DNA from: Gemmobacter sp964439015
GTDB taxonomy: Bacteria > Pseudomonadota > Alphaproteobacteria > Rhodobacterales > Rhodobacteraceae
Reading direction: 5' to 3'
Assembly (NCBI GenBank): GCA_964439015.1
Contig: CAYTMV010000002.1
Span: 40,774-104,773, forward strand
DNA: 64,000 bases
The position numbers and the translations under genes were made by a program. Below the pieces are notes generated by a model. The model saw only the letters and a program-made list of their open reading frames with translations. It made no database searches and was not told the origin of the DNA. Shown here in pieces: positions 1 to 8,160 of the stretch; the stretch's first letter is position 1; each line of letters opens with the position of its first letter.

Positions 1-824
1 TCGCGGATCTTCTGAAACAGGCGCGAGGACATGCCACCCCCCATCGCCGTTGCATAGACCTGCGCGGTATAGACATCGGCATGGCGATAGCCCGGCCCGT
101 CGAAAGACAGGGTGAAATGCACCTGCTCAAGGTCCTTGATCTCGCGCCGCTCGCCACCGATGAAGCGCGCCGGGGCGGGATCATTGCCGCCCACCGGGGT
201 CAGATGACCAAACAGCGCCTGCGCCTGCGCAAGGATCGCGTCATGGTCAATACCACCCGCCGCAGCAAGGATCATGCGGTCCGGCCCGTAATGCTCGGCC
301 ACGAAGGCGATCAGGTCAGCGCGCGAAAAGCCGCTGACGCGCTCTTCGGTGCCCAGGATGGTGCGACCGAAGGGCTGGTCGGGATAACTGACTTCCTGCA
401 ACCAGTCGAAGACGATGTCGTCGGGCGTATCCAGTGCCTGCCCGATTTCCTGCAGGATCACATGACGCTCGGTCTCGATCTCCTTGGGATCAAAGGCGGG
501 GTTCAGGACGATATCCGCGATCACATCCAGCGCCAGACCCACATCGGCAGACAGCACCCGGGCGTAATAGGCGGTCATTTCCTTCGACGTATAGGCGTTG
601 ATATAGCCGCCCACATCCTCGATCTCTTCGGCAATCTGCAAGGCGCTGCGCCGGGCCGTGCCCTTGAAGGCCATATGTTCCAGAAAATGCGCGATGCCGT
701 TCTGATCGGCCCGTTCGTGCCGACCGCCCGCCAGCACCCAGATGCCGACCGAGGCCGATTGCATCCCCGGCATGGCCTCCGTCACCACACGGAAACCATT
801 GGGCAGGGTATCGAGACGGCACAT
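1..824 (-). CDS. M16 family zinc metallopeptidase (processing-peptidase-like), 3' end outside window
   Basis: The minus strand encodes an N-terminal M16 peptidase domain: start MCRLDTLPNGFRVVTEAMPG, then the inverted zinc motif HFLEH at residues 46-50, and further on an E-x6-E segment (ETERHVIL) that supplies the third metal ligand. These are the hallmarks of the active beta-type subunit of mitochondrial-processing-peptidase-like bacterial proteases. The ATG lies 2 nt after the thrC stop, so the gene is translationally linked to thrC at the end of the oxidase operon. About 274 codons are in the window; a family member of roughly 420 residues would continue past base 1. Substrate is unknown. 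Confidence 0.93.
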   Translation of the reverse strand, partial: MCRLDTLPNGFRVVTEAMPGMQSASVGIWVLAGGRHERADQNGIAHFLEHMAFKGTARRSALQIAEEIEDVGGYINAYTSKEMTAYYARVLSADVGLALDVIADIVLNPAFDPKEIETERHVILQEIGQALDTPDDIVFDWLQEVSYPDQPFGRTILGTEERVSGFSRADLIAFVAEHYGPDRMILAAAGGIDHDAILAQAQALFGHLTPVGGNDPAPARFIGGERREIKDLEQVHFTLSFDGPGYRHADVYTAQVYATAMGGGMSSRLFQKIR

Positions 825-826
825 GG

Positions 827-2212
827 TCAATGGGCAAGCCTTTCACGGATCAGGGTTTGCAGGGCGCTCAGGTCGTTGGCGGCACGGGTCACGCGCTCGG
901 GCCGGTCAAACAGGTCGGCCATGCGCGGGGGCAGCGCGGGGCGGATGCCGGTCGCGGCCTCGACCGCATCGGGGAACTTGGCGGGGTGCGCGGTGGCCAG
1001 CGTCACCATCGGCACGGTGCCCAGGTGGCTTTCCGCCACCTTCACGCCCACGGCGGAATGTGGGCACAGCAACTCGGCCGAAGCGGCAAGCGTGGCCTTG
1101 ATCGTGGCGCGCGTCTCGTCCTCGGACACGCGGCCCGAGGCGAAATGCTCGCGCAGGCCTTGCAGCGCGCCCTGCGGGATGCGGAAGCCGCCCGACTTCA
1201 TCTCATCCATCAACTGCGCCACGGCCGCGCCCTCGCGGCCCAAGGCGTCAAACAGCGCGCGCTCGAAGTTCGAGGAAATCTGGATATCCATCGACGGGCT
1301 GATCGAGGGGGCAACCCCCTCCATCCGGTAATCGCCGGTGGTCATGGCGCGATGCAGGATGTCGTTCTGGTTGGTGGCGATCACCAGCCGCTCGATCGGC
1401 AGGCCCATCTTGCGGGCGATGTAGCCGGCGAAGATATCGCCGAAATTGCCGGTCGGCACCGTAAAGCTGACCGGGCGATGCGGCGCGCCAAGGCTGACAG
1501 CCGCGGTGAAGTAATAAACCACCTGCGCCAGAACCCGCGCCCAGTTGATGCTGTTGACGCCTGCCAGCCGCACGCCATCGCGGAAGGCGAAATCGTTGAA
1601 CATGTCCTTCAGCCGCGCCTGGCAATCGTCAAAGGTGCCATCCATGGCAATGGCATGGACGTTCGACTCGACCGGCGTCGTCATCTGCCGGCGCTGCACC
1701 TCGGATACCCGGCCATGCGGGAACAGGATGAACACGTCGACATTGGCCAGCCCGCGGAATGCCTCGATCGCGGCCGATCCGGTATCGCCCGAGGTGGCGC
1801 CGACAATCGTGATCCGCTCGCCGGTCTTGGCCAGCGCCGCCTGCATCAGCTGACCGATCAGCTGCATGGCGAAATCCTTGAAGGCCAGCGTCGGGCCGTG
1901 AAACAGCTCCAGCAGGAAGTGATTGGGCGCCAGCTGCTTCAGCGGCGCACGCGCGGCATGGCCAAAACCCGCATAGGCCTTGGCGATCAGCGCGCGAAAC
2001 TCATCATCCGAGAAAGTATCGCCGATGAACGGCCGCATCACGCGATAGGCCACGTCTTCATAACTGGGGCCCGCCAGCGCCGCGATCTCGTCGTGACGCA
2101 TCACCGGCACGGTTTCGGGGACGTAGAGGCCGCCATCACGGGCCAGCCCGGTCATCATCGCCTCGCCAAAACTCAGGACGGGTGCCGCGCCGCGGGTGGA
2201 GATGTAACGCAT
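827..2212 (-). CDS. thrC: Threonine synthase
   Basis: A 461-residue fold-type II PLP enzyme converting O-phospho-L-homoserine to threonine in the cytoplasm. The N terminus MRYISTRGAAPVLSFGEAMM is the typical Thr_synth_N start, and the segment FHGPTLAFKDFAMQL carries the PLP-binding lysine near residue 112. The glycine-rich phosphate loop is seen in GATSGDTGSAAIEAF, and PTGNFGDIFAGY is also characteristic. Length matches the bacterial/yeast long-type enzyme. It sits 12 nt downstream of SURF1 and 2 nt upstream of the M16 peptidase, an arrangement familiar from Rhodobacteraceae. Confidence 0.97.
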   Translation of the reverse strand: MRYISTRGAAPVLSFGEAMMTGLARDGGLYVPETVPVMRHDEIAALAGPSYEDVAYRVMRPFIGDTFSDDEFRALIAKAYAGFGHAARAPLKQLAPNHFLLELFHGPTLAFKDFAMQLIGQLMQAALAKTGERITIVGATSGDTGSAAIEAFRGLANVDVFILFPHGRVSEVQRRQMTTPVESNVHAIAMDGTFDDCQARLKDMFNDFAFRDGVRLAGVNSINWARVLAQVVYYFTAAVSLGAPHRPVSFTVPTGNFGDIFAGYIARKMGLPIERLVIATNQNDILHRAMTTGDYRMEGVAPSISPSMDIQISSNFERALFDALGREGAAVAQLMDEMKSGGFRIPQGALQGLREHFASGRVSEDETRATIKATLAASAELLCPHSAVGVKVAESHLGTVPMVTLATAHPAKFPDAVEAATGIRPALPPRMADLFDRPERVTRAANDLSALQTLIRERLAH

Positions 2213-2224
2213 CGGATAAGCCCT

Positions 2225-2890
2225 TCAGGATGTGCGGCGCGTGATACGCCAGAGATAGAGAATTGTCATCCCCGCCCAGACCAGCGCCAGCCCGAACCAT
2301 GTGACGGCATAGCCCAGATGGTCATTGGGGATATGGGCGGTATTGACCGGGATCGGGATCGCCTGCGGCACGACCGGATCGCGGGTGACGATCAGCACGG
2401 GTTCAGTCTTCAGCACCGTGGACAGCCCGTCGATGTCGCGGGCAAACCACAGACCTTTGACAAGGTCCGGTGCCGGTGTGTGGCGGTTCTGTTCATCCGG
2501 CCAATGCAGGTTGCCTTTCAGGGCAACAGGACCGGCGGGTTGGGTCAGATCGCCCTCCAGCGGCACGAAGCCCAGATCGACCAGCAGGCGGCGGCCGTCA
2601 GCCTCCAGCACGCCGATCAGCCGATGGCCCGCGCCCAACCCCTTGACCGAGGCCAGAACCCGCGCCCCCTCGCCCGTCAGTTGCCCCGAAACGGCAATCG
2701 GCAGATAGGCGTCGCGCGCTGGATCGGGGGCTGCCGGCAGCGCGACGGGCGGGGCGGCAATCGCCGCCTCGATCCCGGCCAGAACGCCTTCCTTCCAGCG
2801 CAGCCGCTCGACCTGCCACAGGCCGAGGCTGACCAGCACGGCCAAACCGGCAAGGCCCAGGATCAGCGGAAAGATCAGACGCTTCAGCAA
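2225..2890 (-). CDS. SURF1 family cytochrome oxidase biogenesis protein
   Basis: A 221-residue membrane protein with one helix at each end (residues about 5-24 and 190-212) and a periplasmic domain between, the SURF1/Shy1 topology. Visible family features are SLGLWQVERLRWKEGVL after the first helix and GYAVTWFGLALVWAGM in the last. SURF1 proteins help insert haem a into subunit I of aa3-type oxidases. The position just downstream of ctaE in the oxidase operon supports that role. Confidence 0.92.
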   Translation of the reverse strand: MLKRLIFPLILGLAGLAVLVSLGLWQVERLRWKEGVLAGIEAAIAAPPVALPAAPDPARDAYLPIAVSGQLTGEGARVLASVKGLGAGHRLIGVLEADGRRLLVDLGFVPLEGDLTQPAGPVALKGNLHWPDEQNRHTPAPDLVKGLWFARDIDGLSTVLKTEPVLIVTRDPVVPQAIPIPVNTAHIPNDHLGYAVTWFGLALVWAGMTILYLWRITRRTS

Positions 2891-2910
2891 GGGGGGCTCC
2901 GAATGGCAAA

Positions 2911-2937
2911 GGCGCCTGTCGTTCTAGGACAGGCGCC
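2911..2937 (-). terminator. Strong hairpin between ctaE and SURF1
   Basis: A perfect 10-bp inverted repeat (GGCGCCTGTC / GACAGGCGCC) with a 7-nt loop lies in the 106-bp gap between ctaE and SURF1. Read on the minus strand it is followed by only TTTG, so termination is probably partial; it could equally stabilise the 3' end of the upstream mRNA. Confidence 0.5.
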
Positions 2938-2996
2938 AGGAATTGGGAAGGGTGGGCCGTGTCATCCGGCCCAGGCCCATGTCTGCCTGTGGCGTG

Positions 2997-3848
2997 TCAG
3001 CCCTGACCCCAGACGTAGATCGCGGCAAACAGGAACAGCCAGACCACGTCCACAAAGTGCCAGTACCAGGCCGCGGCTTCAAAGCCGACATGCTGCTCGG
3101 GGGTGAAGTGGCCGCGCAGCACCCGGATCAGGCAGACGGTCAGGAAGATCGTGCCGATGATGACGTGGAAGCCGTGGAAGCCGGTCGCCATGAAGAAGTT
3201 GGCGCCATAGATGTTGCCGGCAAAGCCGAAGGCGGCGTGGCTGTATTCATAGGCCTGGAAGAAGGTGAAGATAATCCCCAGGATGATCGCCAGCGCCAGA
3301 CCGTTCTTCAGGTCGCGACGGTTGTTCTCATGCACCAGCGCGTGGTGCGCCCAGGTGGCGGCCGCGCCCGAACACAGCAGGATCAGGGTGTTGATCAGCG
3401 GCAGGTGCCACGGGTCGAAGGTCACGATGCCTTCCGGCGGGAAGACGCCATCCTGAATGGGCGACATCGGCCCCATCGGGTAAAGCGCGTGCTTGAAGAA
3501 GCTCCAGAACCAGGCCGAGAAGAACATCACCTCGGACATGATGAACAGGATGAAGCCATAGCGCAGGCCGATCCGCACCACCGGGGTGTGATCGCCGGTC
3601 TCGCCCTCATGCACCACATCGGCCCACCAGCCGAACATGGTGTAAAGCACACCCACCAGACCGATCAGAAACAGCCACGGCCCGGAAATCACCGCAGGCT
3701 GGCCCAGGATCGCGCCGCCGACTTCGATGCCGCTGTCCTTCATCCAGGCAACGGCGCCGAACAACATGGCAAAGGCCGAGACCGAGCCGAGGAACGGCCA
3801 GACCGATGGCGGCAGGATATGGTAATCGTGGTTCTTGGCATGAGCCAT
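2997..3848 (-). CDS. ctaE: Cytochrome c oxidase subunit III
   Basis: A 283-residue polytopic protein beginning MAHAKNHDYHILPPSVWPFL, the standard start of aa3-type subunit III, with about seven membrane helices. Family signatures include EVMFFSAWFWSFFKHALYP, TWAHHALVHENNR and the C-terminal YWHFVDVVWLFLF. It is part of the aa3 oxidase of the inner membrane and stabilises proton pumping by subunit I. Subunit I (ctaD) is not in this window, as is common in this family, where ctaD is unlinked. Confidence 0.97.
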   Translation of the reverse strand: MAHAKNHDYHILPPSVWPFLGSVSAFAMLFGAVAWMKDSGIEVGGAILGQPAVISGPWLFLIGLVGVLYTMFGWWADVVHEGETGDHTPVVRIGLRYGFILFIMSEVMFFSAWFWSFFKHALYPMGPMSPIQDGVFPPEGIVTFDPWHLPLINTLILLCSGAAATWAHHALVHENNRRDLKNGLALAIILGIIFTFFQAYEYSHAAFGFAGNIYGANFFMATGFHGFHVIIGTIFLTVCLIRVLRGHFTPEQHVGFEAAAWYWHFVDVVWLFLFAAIYVWGQG

Positions 3849-3870
3849 CGGGGTGCGCTCCCTCAGTTTC

Positions 3871-4446
3871 TTAGTTGCTTGCCTGCGTCGCGGGCTGGGC
3901 CAGAGTGGCCTCCTGCGTGGGCAGATCGGTTTCGTGGAAGGTATAGGACAGCGTGATTTCCTTGACGAACCGCCCCTCAGGGTCCGTCACCATCGCCGGA
4001 TCGACGTAAAAGCTGACCGGCATCTGAACGGTCTCGCCGGGTTGCAAGACCTGCTGCTCAAAGCAGAAACAGTCGATCTTGGTGAAATAGCCGCCCGCCG
4101 CATAGGGCGTGACGTTATAGCTGGCAGTGCCGGCCACGACGCGGTCTGTCGGGTTGTGCGCCTCATAGAAGGCCAGGCCCGATTCACCGATCCGCACCCG
4201 CATTTCGGTTTGCGCGGCCTTGAACACCCACGGCATGCCGCGCGCCTTCGAGGCGTCAAAGCGGATCAGCACGGTCTGATCCAGGATCTCGTCCTGCCCC
4301 GGCACCACGACCGCCGTGCCCGTCGTGCCACCAAAGCCGGTCACGCGGCAGAACCAGTCATAGAAAGGCACCGCCGCGAAGGACAGCGACGCCATGGCGG
4401 CCACGACTGCCACCAGCTTGATCGCGGTGCGTTCCGGGCGTTGCAT
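3871..4446 (-). CDS. ctaG: Cytochrome c oxidase assembly protein CtaG/Cox11
   Basis: A 191-residue protein with one N-terminal membrane helix and a periplasmic immunoglobulin-like copper domain. The copper-binding CFCF motif is visible in KIDCFCFEQQVLQPGE, and FYDWFCRVTGFGGTTG follows the helix as in other Cox11 proteins. Cox11 delivers copper to the CuB centre of subunit I. Its ATG overlaps the stop of the upstream 70-residue ORF by one base, indicating coupled translation within the ctaC-to-thrC operon. Confidence 0.96.
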   Translation of the reverse strand: MQRPERTAIKLVAVVAAMASLSFAAVPFYDWFCRVTGFGGTTGTAVVVPGQDEILDQTVLIRFDASKARGMPWVFKAAQTEMRVRIGESGLAFYEAHNPTDRVVAGTASYNVTPYAAGGYFTKIDCFCFEQQVLQPGETVQMPVSFYVDPAMVTDPEGRFVKEITLSYTFHETDLPTQEATLAQPATQASN

Positions 4447-4658
4447 CAGTTGCCCCCCGCCGGCGCCGCGGGGGCGCCATCGGCCGGCAGCAACTCAGGC
4501 CGGACCACATGGTCATAGCCCTGCATGCTGCCGCCACGGGTCACCTTGACCACGGTCAGGCCGAACATGATGGCGATGAAGGCCACCAGCACCAGACCCA
4601 GGCCCAGATTGCGCGAAAAGCGCCGCTGATGCAGTTCGTGTGTTGCGCGAATGGTCAT
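4446..4658 (-). CDS. Small single-helix protein of the oxidase operon (CoxF-like)
   Basis: A 70-residue protein with a basic N terminus (about residues 1-17), one hydrophobic helix (LGLGLVLVAFIAIMFGLTVV) and a short Pro/Ala-rich tail. It lies between ctaB and ctaG, starting 1 nt after the ctaB stop and overlapping ctaG. Small proteins at this place are annotated as CoxF or hypothetical oxidase-assembly proteins in Rhodobacterales; the function is not established here, and assignment rests on position and topology. Confidence 0.8.
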   Translation of the reverse strand: MTIRATHELHQRRFSRNLGLGLVLVAFIAIMFGLTVVKVTRGGSMQGYDHVVRPELLPADGAPAAPAGGN

Positions 4659-4659
4659 C

Positions 4660-5601
4660 TTACCACCCTCCCAGGCCCCAGGGCTTCAGACCGGCCTCGG
4701 CCAGCAGCGCCCCGAAATGCAGGAACAGATAAAGCAGCGAGAAGCCGAAGACCTTCTTCTCGATGCGGTGACGGTCAGCCTCGGCCGCAGCCTCGTCCCG
4801 GCGCCAGATTGCCCAGGCGCCAACAACAAAGGCCAGGTTCAGCACGACGGCCGCCGCCATGTAGATCGGCCCGCCGATCACGGTCAGCCCCAGCCCGAGG
4901 CTGAACGGCACCAGCGCCAGCGTATAGGCCAGGATGTGGTTGCGGGTAACGCGCTTGCCATGCGTCACGGTCAGCATCGGCACCCCGGCCTTTTCGTAAT
5001 CAGCATTCATGAACAGTGCCAGCGACCAGAAATGCGGCGGTGTCCAGACGAAGATCAGCATGAACATCAGCACGGCCTCGAGCCCGACCGAGCCCGTGGC
5101 AGCCGCCCAACCGATCATGGGCGGAAAGGCCCCGGCCGCGCCGCCGATCACGATGTTCTGCGGGGTCGAGCGTTTCAGCCAGATCGTGTAGACCACGGCG
5201 TAGAAGAAGATCGTGAAGGCCAGCAACGCGCCCGCCAGAACATTGGTGGCGAGCGCCAACATCACGCAGGAAATGCCCGACAACGCCAGGCCGATCGCCA
5301 AGGCTTCGCCCGGCGCGACGCGGCCCGCAGGCACCGGCCGTCCCTGCGTGCGCTTCATCACCGCGTCAATGTCCGAATCCCACCACATGTTCAGCGCGCC
5401 CGAGGCGCCACCGCCCAGCGCGATGAACAGCACCGCCACCGCCGCCTCGAATGGATGCAGCGATACCGGTGCCACCAGCAGGCCCGCCAGCGCCGTAAAG
5501 ACCACCAGCGACATCACCCGCGGCTTCAGCAATGCCACATAATCGCCAAAGCCGGCCTCGGCCTGGGCGCTGAAGGTGGGATTGATGCGGATATCGGTCA
5601 T
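4660..5601 (-). CDS. ctaB: Protohaem IX farnesyltransferase (haem O synthase)
   Basis: A 313-residue UbiA-type prenyltransferase with about nine membrane helices. The aspartate-rich motif WWDSDIDAVMKRTQGRPVPAG is diagnostic, and YTIWLKRSTPQNIVIGGAAG carries the second conserved loop. It attaches a farnesyl group to haem b to make haem O, the precursor of haem A for the aa3 oxidase. It follows ctaC and precedes the small CoxF-like gene in the same operon. The start MTDIRINPTFSAQAEAGFGD is typical for the family. Confidence 0.96.
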   Translation of the reverse strand: MTDIRINPTFSAQAEAGFGDYVALLKPRVMSLVVFTALAGLLVAPVSLHPFEAAVAVLFIALGGGASGALNMWWDSDIDAVMKRTQGRPVPAGRVAPGEALAIGLALSGISCVMLALATNVLAGALLAFTIFFYAVVYTIWLKRSTPQNIVIGGAAGAFPPMIGWAAATGSVGLEAVLMFMLIFVWTPPHFWSLALFMNADYEKAGVPMLTVTHGKRVTRNHILAYTLALVPFSLGLGLTVIGGPIYMAAAVVLNLAFVVGAWAIWRRDEAAAEADRHRIEKKVFGFSLLYLFLHFGALLAEAGLKPWGLGGW

Positions 5602-5689
5602 CTGCTTCTCCGGTTGGTCCGGCGGGCCGCATCAAGCGCCCCGCCCATCCTGCCTTGCCCCATCGGATGGGACGCGCGTGCCACTGGCC

Positions 5690-6541
5690 TCAGTTGGCCG
5701 AGGCCAGCTCGCGGATCGCCTTGCCCTGCAGTTGCACGTCACCGGCCTTGGCTGCGGCCAGCCACTGGTCATAAACCGGCTGCGACACGACCTTGACGGT
5801 GATCGGCATGAAGGCGTGGTTCTTGCCGCACAGTTCCGAACACTGACCGTAGAAGATACCCTCAACCTCGGGCTTGAACCACAGTTGGGCGATGCGGCCC
5901 GGCACGGCGTCCTGCTTCACGCCAAAGGCCGGGATCGTCCAGGAGTGGATCACGTCGCTGGCGGTCACCTGCATCACCACGGTCTTGCCGACCGGCAGGA
6001 CGATGGCGGTGTCGGTGGCCAGCAGATAGTCGCTGTCGGTATAGCCGAATTCGGTCAGCTGATCGCGCTCCAGCATGAAGCTGTCGAACGTCACATCCTC
6101 GCCGACATATTCATAGTTCCAGGCCCACTGGAAGCCGGTGACCTTCACGGTGACATCGGCCTCGGGGATGGTCTGCTGCTTGAACAGCACCGGCAGCGAG
6201 AACGAGCCGATGAACAGCAGGATCAGGATCGGCACCAGCGTCCACGCCACCTCGACCGGGGTGTGGTGGCTGAAACGTGCGGGCGTGGGATTGGCGCGAC
6301 GGTTGAAGCGGATGAAGGCGTAGACCATCAGCGCCGTCACGAACAAGACGATCCCGGTGATGATGATCAGGATCATGTCGGACAGGCCCTGCAGCTCGCG
6401 CGCGACCTCGGTCGCGGCGGGCTGGAAGTCGATCGCGCCCTGAATGGGCTTGCCGATCACCTGCAGATCCTGGCCGAAAGCCGTGCCGGCCGTGGCCGCG
6501 AGGGCAAGGGCAAGCGCCGAAAACTTGGTGCTGAGTCGCAT
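5690..6541 (-). CDS. ctaC: Cytochrome c oxidase subunit II
   Basis: A 283-residue protein starting MRLSTKFSALALALAATAGT, a signal peptide, with the mature chain expected to begin at QDLQV. Two membrane helices follow, then a cupredoxin domain with the CuA ligands GQCSELCGKNHAFM (two Cys, His, Met) and the aromatic stretch FQWAWNYEY. It accepts electrons from cytochrome c. An upstream in-frame ATG at 6649 would place 36 non-signal residues before the leader, so the ATG at 6541 is preferred. It is the first gene of the oxidase operon and divergent from tldD. Confidence 0.96.
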   Translation of the reverse strand: MRLSTKFSALALALAATAGTAFGQDLQVIGKPIQGAIDFQPAATEVARELQGLSDMILIIITGIVLFVTALMVYAFIRFNRRANPTPARFSHHTPVEVAWTLVPILILLFIGSFSLPVLFKQQTIPEADVTVKVTGFQWAWNYEYVGEDVTFDSFMLERDQLTEFGYTDSDYLLATDTAIVLPVGKTVVMQVTASDVIHSWTIPAFGVKQDAVPGRIAQLWFKPEVEGIFYGQCSELCGKNHAFMPITVKVVSQPVYDQWLAAAKAGDVQLQGKAIRELASAN

Positions 6542-6634
6542 GGTCCGATCCCGTTCTTTACTGCGGCATTTCGTAGCCGTCTGGACGAGAGCCTGCCTTT
6601 TGAGCAGATTCCCGTTGTTTCTGCCGCCCTTGAA

Positions 6635-6662
6635 ACCATATTGCTGCAAGAACGTCTAGCAA
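6635..6662 (-). promoter_or_regulatory. Candidate sigma70-type promoter of ctaC
   Basis: On the minus strand a TTGCTA element and a TATGGT element are separated by 16 nt, upstream of ctaC. The match is moderate and the leader would be about 85 nt. The FNR-type box at 6687-6700 would be centred near -66 relative to the implied start. Confidence 0.35.
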
Positions 6663-6686
6663 AACCGTGCGACAATCCGCCGCTTG

Positions 6687-6700
6687 TTGATCCAGATCAA
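6687..6700. promoter_or_regulatory. Perfect FNR/FnrL-type box
   Basis: The 14-bp sequence TTGATCCAGATCAA matches the FNR consensus TTGAT-N4-ATCAA at every fixed position. It lies in the ctaC/tldD divergent region, ending 9 bp before the tldD start codon. In Rhodobacteraceae, FnrL binds such sites to switch genes with oxygen tension, so oxygen control of the aa3 oxidase and/or tldD is inferred. Confidence 0.7.
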
Positions 6701-6709
6701 GGACTGCCA

Positions 6710-8137
<1,428 letters not shown>

Positions 8138-8160
8138 CCGGACCTGTCAGAACGGGCCTG

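Noticed and set aside
830..3106. Long plus-strand open frame opposite thrC and SURF1 (758 codons)
   Set aside because: Antisense shadow of high-GC coding sequence; the translation is His/Arg/Gln-rich with no domain, while the minus strand encodes recognisable proteins.
5602..5689. Terminator between ctaC and ctaB
   Set aside because: Only a short CCCATC/GGATGGG pairing with no U tract; the genes are expected to be co-transcribed.
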